Below, piece after piece: positions 8,021 through 17,700 of a DNA stretch of 64,000 nt. The notes beneath the pieces were generated by a model. It saw only the letters and a list, made by a program, of their open reading frames with translations, had not been told where the DNA came from and ran no database searches. Source of the stretch: an uncultured Flavobacteriales bacterium (lineage in GTDB: Bacteria > Bacteroidota > Bacteroidia > Flavobacteriales_D > Crocinitomicaceae); the NCBI GenBank assembly GCA_913054135.1, contig CAJXJK010000007.1, forward strand, positions 124,001-188,000. The letters are read 5' to 3'. The position numbers were made by a program, and so were the translations under genes. The first letter of the stretch is position 1. Each line of letters begins with the position of its first letter.

Positions 8021-10141
8021 ATGAAATTGAAATTTTTAGTAGTAGCATTGGTTGCATTTGCAGGTATGGCCTGCTTTGCACAAGAAGAGTTGACATTAAA
8101 TGACGCCGTAATGGGACAGTATCGTCAATTCTATCCGAAGAGAACGAATATGGTGAAGTGGATTCCGGATACGAAGACATATTCATTTTTATCTGGTAAT
8201 TACCAAACAGTAAAAATGGGTAATGTTAAAAAATCAGCTACTACTGACTTAATTTCATCAGCCGAAATGGCTGAATTAACCGGTGAAACTTTCGGTTATG
8301 CGAAAGTAATTGACTGGAAAGATGAAAATAACTTTTACACTTCGGCAAATGGCAAGTATTTTTTGATCAATGCGGCTATGAAAAAGTCAAAATCTTTGGG
8401 TGAATTACCTGAAGAAGCTGCTAATGATAAACTTCACTTTGGTACTGGACATGTTGCGTACACCATAGATAATAACTTGTACATTCAAACAAATGAGAAC
8501 AAACAAGTTCAAGTAACAAATGCACCTGAAGATATCGTTTCAGGACAAGCAATTGCAAGGTCAGAGTTTGGTATTTCTGGTGGAATATTCTGGTCAAATT
8601 CTGGTGATTACTTAGGGTTCTATCAAAAAGATGAATCACAGGTAGCAGATTATCCACTATTGGATATTACTACAGCTACTGGTTCATTAAACTCTATTAA
8701 ATATCCAATGGCAGGTCAAGCATCTGAAAAATCTGCTGTAGGAATTTATAATGTAAAAACAGGGAAAACAGTATACATCAAACCAACAGGAGATGAAGAA
8801 GATTACCTGACCAATTTTGGATGGGGACCGAATGACAAATACTTCTACATTGCTGAGGTGAATAGAGATCAGAATCATACTAAGTTGATTAAGTATGAAG
8901 CTGAAACTGGTAAAATGGTGAAAGTACTGTTAGAAGAAAGAAATGAGAAATGGACAGAGCCTGAGCACCCTGTTTACTTTGTAAATGATAATCAATTCAT
9001 TTGGATGACTGAGAAAGATGGCTACATGAACCTATATCTGCATGGTGATGACGGAGCATTAGTAAAACAATTGACCACCAATAAATGGGTAGCGCAAGAT
9101 ATTGTTGGGCATACTGCAACTTCTGTATATTTTCAAGGAACAGGAGAGTCTCCGCTTGAAACGAACTACTTCTCTGTGAATATAGAAAGCGGAGAGCAAG
9201 TGCAAATGACTAAAAACGGAACACATTCTTGCGTATTTTCTACAGATTTTAAATACATGTTTGATCAAATGGCTTCTCGTGAGGTTCCGAACATGGAAAT
9301 GATTTGTGATAATAACGGAAAGAAAGTACGTGAAGTATTAGTGGCTGAAGATCCTTATAAAAGTGTAACAATGGGAACTGCTGAATACGGAACCATCAAA
9401 TCAGCTGACGGAAAAACAGATTTATATCACAGACTGATCAAACCATCAAATTTTGATGCATCAAAAAAATACCCAGTGCTTGTTTATGTTTATGGAGGAC
9501 CACATGCACAGTTAGTAACTGATAATTGGATGGGTGGAGCAAGTCTTTGGATGTATTGGATGGCCGAGCAAGGTTATTTAGTTTACACTGTTGATAATAG
9601 AGGTTCTGCTAATAGAGGATTCGAATTTGAATCTGTTATTCATAGACAATTAGGAGATGCTGAAATGGCTGATCAAATGAAAGGAGTTGATTACCTAAAA
9701 TCTTTGTCTTATGTTGATGAAGACAGATTAGCGGTTCATGGTTGGAGCTTTGGTGGATTCATGACAACTTCATTAATGCTAAGAGAACCGGGTACTTTTA
9801 ATGCTGGTGTTGCGGGCGGACCTGTAACTGATTGGTCTTATTACGAAATTATGTATGGTGAAAGATATATGGATCGTCCTGAGCAAAATGTTGAAGGATA
9901 CAAGAAAAACAGATTAATGAATTATGTTGACAAACTTAAAGGAGAGCTTTTATTGATTCACGGAACATCTGATGATGTGGTAGTGATGCAACACAATTTA
10001 GCTTTGGTTCAAGAGTTCGTCTCTCAAGGAGTACAAATGGATTTTTTCCCTTACCCAATGCATCCGCACAATGTTAGAGGGCAAGACCGTGTTCATTTAA
10101 TGACTAAGGTATTGAACTACGTTATTGATAATAATGAATAG
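8021..10141 (+). CDS. S9 family prolyl dipeptidyl peptidase (DPP-IV-like)
   Basis: A 706-aa protein with a signal peptide (residues 1-20, GMACFAQ). Residues ~40-440 form the DPP-IV N-terminal beta-propeller; ~470-706 form the alpha/beta hydrolase. The nucleophile is Ser576 in HGWSFGG, the acid lies in HGTSDDVV (Asp651/652), and the histidine in YPMHPHNVRG (His681 or 683). Enzymes of this family release X-Pro or similar dipeptides from the N-termini of peptides, usually in the periplasm, for use as food. The propeller has the EE-type region (YIAEVNRDQNHTKLIKYE) that shapes the S9B active site. The next gene starts 30 bp later on the same strand and may be co-transcribed. Confidence 0.92.
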   Translation: MKLKFLVVALVAFAGMACFAQEELTLNDAVMGQYRQFYPKRTNMVKWIPDTKTYSFLSGNYQTVKMGNVKKSATTDLISSAEMAELTGETFGYAKVIDWKDENNFYTSANGKYFLINAAMKKSKSLGELPEEAANDKLHFGTGHVAYTIDNNLYIQTNENKQVQVTNAPEDIVSGQAIARSEFGISGGIFWSNSGDYLGFYQKDESQVADYPLLDITTATGSLNSIKYPMAGQASEKSAVGIYNVKTGKTVYIKPTGDEEDYLTNFGWGPNDKYFYIAEVNRDQNHTKLIKYEAETGKMVKVLLEERNEKWTEPEHPVYFVNDNQFIWMTEKDGYMNLYLHGDDGALVKQLTTNKWVAQDIVGHTATSVYFQGTGESPLETNYFSVNIESGEQVQMTKNGTHSCVFSTDFKYMFDQMASREVPNMEMICDNNGKKVREVLVAEDPYKSVTMGTAEYGTIKSADGKTDLYHRLIKPSNFDASKKYPVLVYVYGGPHAQLVTDNWMGGASLWMYWMAEQGYLVYTVDNRGSANRGFEFESVIHRQLGDAEMADQMKGVDYLKSLSYVDEDRLAVHGWSFGGFMTTSLMLREPGTFNAGVAGGPVTDWSYYEIMYGERYMDRPEQNVEGYKKNRLMNYVDKLKGELLLIHGTSDDVVVMQHNLALVQEFVSQGVQMDFFPYPMHPHNVRGQDRVHLMTKVLNYVIDNNE

Positions 10142-10171
10142 GTAAGTTAAGAATACCTATATTTAGATGAA

Positions 10172-12355
10172 ATGAAAAGAGGTATTCTTCTTCTTGCACT
10201 CTGTTTTGTATCTGCTCTTTATGCTCAAAACGGACAGATTAATCTAACTGAGGAAGGACTTGGAAAATCCTTTGCCAAAGATGTTTTGATTATAAAAGAC
10301 CTTGATTGTGAACTCAGTTTAGAAGAGGTTATTGCGAAGGACGCATCCGAGTTTTATTCTCCCGAAAACGATTTCCCGAATCTAGATTTCACATCAGGAC
10401 AATACTGGATTAAGTTTTCAATCCAAAACAACACAGACGACAGTTACTTCATTCTTGAAACGGCAAGGCCGATTACTAATGAGGTTGACTTTTATCAACT
10501 TCGTGGTTCTATAATTGAGAATTCATTTAAAAGCGGAGACGCCTATCATTATAGTGAAAAGGTTATTCCGCACAGAAAAAACCTCTTCCCGGTTTCATTA
10601 GATCCAGGTGAAACAAAAGATTATGTCGTTAGGGCAAAAAGTGACGGAGAAGTGTTGACTTTGCCGGTAAAAATTTATGATAAGATAGGTTTCTTTGAAG
10701 GAGATTATACTTCCCAATTTAGTTTTGGATTCTATTACGGATTAATGAGTTTGGTGATTATCATCTACTTCTTTTTCTTCGTGATGTTGAAAGACAAGTC
10801 TTTTCTTTACTACATAGGTTATGTTTTTGCCCAGGCTGTTTTGCAGTTTTCTTTAGATGGGTTTACCTATCATCACTTTTTTCCTTCGGGAGGATATTTA
10901 GCGAGTCATTTTGTATTGTTTATTGCAGGGATTACCGTGATTGTCTTGTTAAAATATGTTGATTCTTTCTTGCATCTGAAAGAGAGGAATCCTTTAATGA
11001 GAAAAATCTTCTTGGGCAGTGGAATCCTTGTGGCATTGGCCACAGCAATGTCTTTCATTCCAGGAGCTTTGTATGAAATTTCATATCCCGTTATTAATGG
11101 TGTTTCACTGATTAGTATTGTACTTTCGGTTGTTGCGATTTATAGGCTAAGGCTTACGGGTAGGGAAGTAGATAAGTATTTTACAATTGCCTTCACTATT
11201 TTAATTGCAGGAGCAGTAATATTCATTCTTGGAAACTTCAACATTGTGGGTAACTCAGAAATAGCAATGAGTGCTCTAAAGATTAGTTCAGCTCTTGAGG
11301 TGGCTATATTGAGTATCTCAATGTCTAATAAGTACCGAAAATTACAGAAAGATAAAGAAGAAGCTCAAGCCATAGCAATGAAGAGCTTAGAAGAGCAAAA
11401 TGCATTGGTTGAAGGAATGAATGTGGAGCTTGAGGCTCAAGTGAAAGAACGTACAGCTGAGATTGAACATCAAAAAGAAGAACTGGCTGAGATCAATGAT
11501 GAAATTTTGAGTTCTATTCAATACGCCGAAAGAATTCAAAGAGCAATTCTGCCTTCAGATGCTCATGTTAAGAGATTGCTGCCTGATTCATTTGTTTTTT
11601 ACAGACCAAAAGATGTAGTATCTGGTGACTTTTACTTTGCTGAAGAAACCATAACGAATGACGGTAAACAATTGGTAGTTTTCGCGGCTGTAGATTGCAC
11701 AGGACATGGAGTGCCAGGTGCTTTTATGAGTATTGTAGGGAATAATTTCTTGACGCAAGGAATTACAGAAGATTCAGTAAACTCAACAGGAGATGCACTA
11801 GATTTTTTAAATCAAGGAGTTTCAAAAGCATTACGACAAGACAAAAACACAACTGATGAAACGGTTAGAGATGGAATGGATATCTCTTTATGCGCATATC
11901 ATAAAGTCAAGCAGAAATTGTTTTTCTCAGGAGCAAAGAACCCAGTTTATATTGTCAGAAAAAGTTCATCAATCGAAGAGCTAGGGTTTGAGGTTCAAGT
12001 TGAAGGTAAGAATCCATTAAAGTCAGAAGACGAAGATATTTACTTAACAGAGATCAAAGGAGACACGCATCCTATCGGAGCCTATATTGGTGACGAATTA
12101 AAACCTTTTGAAACGAACATCATTGAGCTAAGAAAAGGTGATATGGTTTACGTGTTCTCAGACGGCTATGCCGATCAATTCGGAGGACCATCTGGTAAAA
12201 AATATAAGTACAAAACCTTCAAAAAATTCTTAATGAAGGTTTCTCAACTTCCTATGGAAGAGCAAAAAGCTACGCTCATAGCTGAGTATGATCGTTGGAA
12301 AGGTGATCAAGAACAAATTGATGACGTTCTAGTGATGGGAATAAGAGTAGAGTAG
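10172..12355 (+). CDS. 7TM receptor (7TMR-DISM) with SpoIIE-type PP2C phosphatase
   Basis: The 727-aa protein begins with a signal peptide (residues 1-18). An extracytoplasmic 7TMR-DISMED2 sensor (~45-165, including GQYWIKFSIQNN) is followed by seven hydrophobic helices (~182-395), a coiled coil (~395-450, rich in Glu/Lys), and a SpoIIE phosphatase domain (~470-727). Metal-binding motifs are VSGDFYFAEE, AAVDCTGHGVPGAF, DGMDISLCAY, FSDGYADQFGG and QIDDVLVMG. It should dephosphorylate a Ser/Thr-phosphorylated partner, classically a STAS-domain anti-anti-sigma protein, in response to an envelope signal. No STAS or anti-sigma kinase gene is adjacent; the nearest STAS-like gene is 46 kb away at 58871. 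Confidence 0.9.
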   Translation: MKRGILLLALCFVSALYAQNGQINLTEEGLGKSFAKDVLIIKDLDCELSLEEVIAKDASEFYSPENDFPNLDFTSGQYWIKFSIQNNTDDSYFILETARPITNEVDFYQLRGSIIENSFKSGDAYHYSEKVIPHRKNLFPVSLDPGETKDYVVRAKSDGEVLTLPVKIYDKIGFFEGDYTSQFSFGFYYGLMSLVIIIYFFFFVMLKDKSFLYYIGYVFAQAVLQFSLDGFTYHHFFPSGGYLASHFVLFIAGITVIVLLKYVDSFLHLKERNPLMRKIFLGSGILVALATAMSFIPGALYEISYPVINGVSLISIVLSVVAIYRLRLTGREVDKYFTIAFTILIAGAVIFILGNFNIVGNSEIAMSALKISSALEVAILSISMSNKYRKLQKDKEEAQAIAMKSLEEQNALVEGMNVELEAQVKERTAEIEHQKEELAEINDEILSSIQYAERIQRAILPSDAHVKRLLPDSFVFYRPKDVVSGDFYFAEETITNDGKQLVVFAAVDCTGHGVPGAFMSIVGNNFLTQGITEDSVNSTGDALDFLNQGVSKALRQDKNTTDETVRDGMDISLCAYHKVKQKLFFSGAKNPVYIVRKSSSIEELGFEVQVEGKNPLKSEDEDIYLTEIKGDTHPIGAYIGDELKPFETNIIELRKGDMVYVFSDGYADQFGGPSGKKYKYKTFKKFLMKVSQLPMEEQKATLIAEYDRWKGDQEQIDDVLVMGIRVE

Positions 12356-12381
12356 GGTTGATTGCAAACGAATTGTCAAAC

Positions 12382-13569
12382 CTACCTTTTCAATATCTTA
12401 ATTTCTGTTCTTCTATTAAGAACTCTTCCAGCTTCCGTTTCATTTGTCTCGGCTGGTTTCATTTGAGCGTAGAATGACGTCTTAAGTCGATAAGACTTCA
12501 CACCTTTTTTGATGAGGTAGTCTCTTACAACTTTGGCTCTTTGGTCTGATAGCCTCCAGTTAAAGGCGTTAGGGCCAGTATTGTCCGTGTATCCTTCTAA
12601 TCCAATCTTGAGGTTTTTGAATTTCTTCATGAAAGTTGCTAGTTCATCTAAGTCTTTGATTGATTGTTGAGTGAGTTCTTTTGAATCATGTGGAAAATAA
12701 ATGGTTGGAATTTTATAATGCGTGAGCTTGTAGTTTCCACCATCTTTTAATACTCGCGGGTCGGTACAGTAAGTTCCGAATTCTTTTAAATGCCAATAGC
12801 CGCGCATGTCATCACAAGAGGTCATTTTACTCTTATAGGTCCCTTTTAATACTAAAGGGTCTCCAGATATTTGGCTGGGCTCAGACATGTAAATTCTACC
12901 GTTTACTATTTCACCTTTAAGTCTCGAACGACTGTCACTAGAGAATTGACTAGCAGGCCAAATGAACATACCGCTAAACTTCATTCCGTCAACTTCATCA
13001 ATCATCAATATCATGTCATAAGTTCCGTTAATGTTGCAAGAGTACTGGGTGAATTTTCCGGTCCACATACCGTACATAAATTCAGCAGAGGGTGGGTCGC
13101 CATAACAGTCTTCAATTGATTTAAATTTTTGTTTTTCTTCAAATGCCTTCGAGACTGAAATGGTTCCTGGCTGGCAGGTTCCTGTGCTGCTCCAGTTTCC
13201 AGTTAAATGTGCTTCATTGTTCGCTTGAGAGAATTTTAATTCACCATTTTTGATACACCAAAAAAATGTGTTTGATTTCCAAACAGGGTCAGTTTTAGCA
13301 CGATCTTCTTTTACAATTTCTGTTTCTTCAAATACAAGAATCGAATCTGTCACCTTGCCATTGAACTCTATGACACCATAATTCCCGGTGGCATCATCCC
13401 GAATCACAGTTGTTCCTTTGACTCTGCTCGCTCCAGCACTTTTAATATTCATTTCAAAATAAAATGTACGACCTGGTTCTTGCCAAAGGGTTCCCGTCCA
13501 TTGACCACTAAGGTCTTGACCAAATGAAAGATTGCTGAATAATATGAGGAGCAATAAAAAGAATCTCAT
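12382..13569 (-). CDS. OmpA-family secreted/outer membrane protein
   Basis: The 395-aa protein has a signal peptide (residues 1-17, LSFGQ). Two lipocalin-like or beta-barrel segments start with LSGQWTGTLWQEPGRTFYFE (~20-40) and FMYGMWTGKFTQYSCNINGT (~165-185); the repeat suggests an internal duplication. The C-terminal ~110 residues form an OmpA peptidoglycan-binding domain: IYFPHDSKELTQQSIKDL, GYTDNTGPNAFNWRLSDQRA and RVLNRRTEIKIL. It probably ties the outer membrane or a surface complex to peptidoglycan. It is convergent with the phosphatase gene, and is followed upstream by the terminator of the neighbouring adhesin/PorP operon, so it has its own promoter. Confidence 0.85.
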   Translation of the reverse strand: MRFFLLLLILFSNLSFGQDLSGQWTGTLWQEPGRTFYFEMNIKSAGASRVKGTTVIRDDATGNYGVIEFNGKVTDSILVFEETEIVKEDRAKTDPVWKSNTFFWCIKNGELKFSQANNEAHLTGNWSSTGTCQPGTISVSKAFEEKQKFKSIEDCYGDPPSAEFMYGMWTGKFTQYSCNINGTYDMILMIDEVDGMKFSGMFIWPASQFSSDSRSRLKGEIVNGRIYMSEPSQISGDPLVLKGTYKSKMTSCDDMRGYWHLKEFGTYCTDPRVLKDGGNYKLTHYKIPTIYFPHDSKELTQQSIKDLDELATFMKKFKNLKIGLEGYTDNTGPNAFNWRLSDQRAKVVRDYLIKKGVKSYRLKTSFYAQMKPAETNETEAGRVLNRRTEIKILKR

Positions 13570-13594
13570 TAAGATGAAAATACGAATTTTTGGT

Positions 13595-13632
13595 CAAAAA
13601 AAAGACTTCTTAGCTAAGCCAAGAAGTCTTCT
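13595..13632 (-). terminator. Intrinsic terminator of the adhesin-PorP operon
   Basis: AAGACTTCTT and AAGAAGTCTT pair perfectly around a 9-base loop. On the minus strand the hairpin is followed by a run of eight T, 18 bp after the porP-like stop codon. Confidence 0.9.
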
Positions 13633-13649
13633 CTGTCACTTTATTGATT

Positions 13650-14681
13650 CTAATGTCTTGCGCCACCTTTAATCTTTTCTTTATAAAAATTAGTAACATA
13701 GCTAATTGACAATTCTAATCCTCCTCTTCCATTACTTCCTACTTTGAGGTCAGAAACGTTGATGTCGTAGCTTAGGCCAAATGTGAATGCTGCATAATCT
13801 ATTAAAAGATGAGTAGAAACTGCGTCATTAGCTCTATAGTAAGCTCCAAATGCAATAGCTGCTCCTTCAGCTCTCTCATTATACTGAGTACTTCTTGAAA
13901 GCGTAACTTTCGTCAATGCTCCCGCATATATTTCTTGTGCTGTACCCTGACGATAATACATCATTCCAGGTAAAATTGCCCATCTTGAATCCGAAATGCC
14001 TATCAACGCGTTTGCATGACCCACATATTTCATGTGAAGTTTTTCGTCAGAACCTAAAAAAGAAAAATCAGGAGAGGTTAAATGAAAAGCAGAAAAGCCA
14101 ACATTAATTCTCAGAGGTGAGCTACCTGCAAGATTTCTACCACCATTCGTGTTGTCGTAAGTCCAGGCCATACCTGCTCCCATGTCAAACTTAGTAAAGT
14201 TGTTCATTTGTGCGACTTCACCTGAAGCAAGAGCAGAATTGTATGACTGACCATCAAATTGTGTTCCCCAAGAGACATTGTTCAAATCTGCTCCTCTTTG
14301 AAGAACCCCAGATTTGACACCCAATCCAAGTGTGTTTTTATGGTTTAATCTAATGTGATATGCGAGCGATATGTCAGCCATTGTGAATCCCATTTTACTT
14401 GATCCAGCTCTATCATTTACAAAGTTAATTCCACCGGCTAAAAATCCGCCTTTAGATTCTTTTGCCATCATTCTCATGTCATATGAAACCGCAAAAGTTC
14501 TGAACGGTGAGTTCACATTTCTCCATTGATCTTTGTAATTCATTGCGGCCTGCAAATCATAATTTGCGCCTGCCATTGCAGGGTTCTGCGTCAAGGGAGC
14601 AGCATAAAACTGTGAAAAGTGAACATCTTGTGCTTGGGCACCAATCGCAGAGAATATTAAAATATAAATTAGTTTTTTCAT
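13650..14681 (-). CDS. PorP/SprF family T9SS outer membrane protein
   Basis: The 343-aa protein has a signal peptide (residues 1-17, IGAQAQD) and the family hallmark HFSQFYAAPLTQNPAMAG just after it, followed by beta strands of an outer-membrane barrel (TAFGLSYDINVSDL near the C-terminus). PorP and SprF proteins work with the T9SS in export or anchoring of specific cargo; SprF of Flavobacterium johnsoniae is needed for surface SprB. The gene follows the 1517-aa type B adhesin by 20 bp, so the two are probably a cargo/anchor pair. A terminator lies just downstream. A second member of the family is at 28665-29642. Confidence 0.92.
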   Translation of the reverse strand: MKKLIYILIFSAIGAQAQDVHFSQFYAAPLTQNPAMAGANYDLQAAMNYKDQWRNVNSPFRTFAVSYDMRMMAKESKGGFLAGGINFVNDRAGSSKMGFTMADISLAYHIRLNHKNTLGLGVKSGVLQRGADLNNVSWGTQFDGQSYNSALASGEVAQMNNFTKFDMGAGMAWTYDNTNGGRNLAGSSPLRINVGFSAFHLTSPDFSFLGSDEKLHMKYVGHANALIGISDSRWAILPGMMYYRQGTAQEIYAGALTKVTLSRSTQYNERAEGAAIAFGAYYRANDAVSTHLLIDYAAFTFGLSYDINVSDLKVGSNGRGGLELSISYVTNFYKEKIKGGARH

Positions 14682-14701
14682 TCTTAATGTTTTTGGTTGG
14701 C

Positions 14702-17700
14702 CTATCTAAATAAGCTTATGTTTCCTTTTTGAGTTTCAGTAGTTCCGTCTTGAAGCGTATATTCTAAAACATAGGCGAATACTCCTGAATTCATGATTTC
14801 ATTTTTATATGTTCCATCCCAACACTCACCTAAGGTAGTTGTAGAAAATACTTTCTCTCCCCAACGGTCGTAGATCTCAAACACAACGGCAGTTACGCAT
14901 GGACCATAGACACATTCAAAGTCATTGTTGTTGTCTCCGTTAGGTGAAAATCCTTCAGGCACAAATACTTCGCAGCCTGTAGTTAAGGTAATGGTAGTAC
15001 AAGTCGTGTCAACACAGCCATCAACAGAAGTCGCTTCGACACAGTAAGTTGAGGTTACCGAAGGTGTTGCTATGGTTATACTGCATGTATCACAGCTTAG
15101 ATCAGTTGAAGACAACCATAAATAACTACTACCTCCTGTAACGGTAAGAGTCGAAGTTAAACCACTATCAACTGTGCTATCACTTACTGTAATAGCAGTT
15201 GAAGGAATTGCTCCAACATTGATGTTTATCGTGTCTGCGCTTGCACATCCTCCGCTTAAAGTATAAATTATCTCATGTGTTCCAGCTCCTGCGGTTGAAG
15301 GATCAAATACACCATTTGTTCCGTCAATAATTCCAGTTCCAGTCCAAGTACCTCCAGCGGTTGCGCTTTGCAGTGTGTCAGGGACATCATAGCTACAGTA
15401 AGGTCCAGCTGCGGTAATAGTGGGGTCCACTGCGTCAACAATTGTGATTAAAACACCACTTGTTTCAGGACATGGTCCTGATGTAGTGTAAGTGACCACA
15501 TAAGATCCAAGACCAGAACCATTGATATCAATTTCTCCGGTAGTTGCATCAATAATTCCTCCGTTATCAATTGTAAATGTTCCTCCAACTAAACCAGTAA
15601 TAGAAGCTACAGGGTTTGCATCTGAAAGGCAGAATGTAGTCGTTGAATAATTGAATGTTGGATCATCAGCTGCTGTGACAACAATATCAGTTGTACCAAC
15701 ATCTCCACATCCTCCAGGAATTGTATATGTTATAGTGTGGGTTCCGGACCCAGCAACTGAAGGGTCAAATGTGCCAAGTGCGCCATCAGTGATTCCTGTT
15801 CCTGTCCATGTCCCACCTGCATCAACTGCATTTAGGATCGCATTTGCTCCATTCTCACAGAAAGGACCAGCAGCTGTTATTGTGGCGTCAAATCCAGTAC
15901 CGATTAAAACAGTGAATGTTTCAGTATTTGGACAAGTTCCCGTGGTTGTATAAGTGATGATGAATGTTCCCGCTCCGCAAGCACTAAGGTCGATAACTCC
16001 AGAATTTAAATCTATTGTTCCTGCATTGTCAATGCTGAATGTTCCTCCTGCTAGGCCAGTAATTGTCGGCGTCGGATCGGTCTCAGTTACACAATAGTTG
16101 TTTAGCGGATAAGTGAAAGTTGCGTCATCCATGGCATTTACCACAATATCTTCTGTGTCAGAATCACCGCATGTCCCAGTAATTGTATATGTGATAGTAT
16201 GTGTACCTGCACCAGCTGTCCCCGGATTGAAAGTTCCAAAAACTCCATCAGTAATTCCTGTTCCGGTCCAAGCACCTCCTCCATAAACAGCTGTTAAGTC
16301 TAACGAAGGGTCATCTTCGCAAAATGGTCCAGCTGCTGAGATTGTGGCATCTTGTTGTTGTAAGATGTTCAAATTGACTATAAGACTGTTTGGGCAAGAA
16401 CCTACTGTCGTGTATGTAATTGCATACGATCCTGTTCCCGAAGCTAAAAGATCGACTTCGCCTGTTGATGGGTCAATTGTACCTCCATTATCAATGCTGA
16501 AGTTTCCTCCACCTAATCCAGTAATTGTAGGAATTGGGTCAACATCTGATGAACAATATGTACTGTTAGGGTAAGAGAATGTTGGGTCATCTAATGAATT
16601 AACGACAATATCTTCAGTGTCTGTGTCTCCACAAAATCCAGTAATCGTGTATGTTATCGTATGAGTTCCTGCTGTTGCAGTTGCTGGATCAAATGTTCCC
16701 AAGTTGCCATCTGTGATTCCATTACCACTCCAAGTACCACCGTTATCAACTGATACCAAGTTTAATGAGGCATCATTGATGCAGAATGGACCTGCTGCGC
16801 TTATGGTCGCATCTTGGGTTATTCCAATATCTAAATTAAATGTGGCAGACCCAGGGCATGTACCTGTTGTAGTGTATGTAATAATATATGAACCTGCTCC
16901 TGAAAGATCAAGATCAATTATCCCATTTGCATCAATTGTACCTCCATTATCAATAGACCAATTACCTCCAGTTACTCCAGTGATAGTTGGTGTTGGGTCG
17001 GTATCGGCAGTGCAATATTGTGCTGCTGGATATGAAAAGGATGCGTCTTCAACTGCAGTTACTACTATATCTTCAGTGTCTGAATCTCCACATGTTCCAG
17101 TAATAGTATATGTAATTGTATGTGTGCCAGCTGTGGCAACAGAAGGATCAAATGTTCCCACCGCTCCATCTGTAATTCCTGTACCTGTCCAAGTACCGCC
17201 GCCGTCTACGGCAACTAAGTTTGTTGCTGCGTCATCCGCGCAAAATGGACCTGCAGCTGAAATAGTTGCGTCTGCTCCTGTCGTTACATTGACAATAACA
17301 TTTGCAGATGAGTCTGGGCATCCAACTAAGGATACTGTGTAAGTAAATGTACCACCAGATTGAGTAGATGGATTAAAAGTTCCTTGGTCACCATTTGCTA
17401 GTACTTCAGGTCCAGACCAAATTCCGCCAGAACTAGGCGTTCCTCCAAGTACTCCTATAAGATCTGTAAGCGGATCGATTGGGCAAAACGAAATTGATCC
17501 GTTCGCACCAGGGTTTGGTCCAGTAATTAAATTGACAGTAACTGTTGCTGTCGCATTTGCACAAGGAGCTGTTCCTGTTACTGTGTAAGTGTAAACACCT
17601 CCTGACATGCTTGAAGGGTCAAATGTTCCTTGATCTCCGTTTGTTAGCGTTGATGGTCCTGTCCAGGCTCCACCTGCCTGAGGCGAGCCTCCAAGTTCAC

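Noticed and set aside
16704-17342. 212-aa open frame on the plus strand opposite the adhesin repeats
   Set aside because: Antisense shadow of repeated Thr/Gly codons; its own sequence is a low-complexity Val/Pro/Ser repeat with no domain, and it has shorter sister frames across the same repeats (15651-15953).
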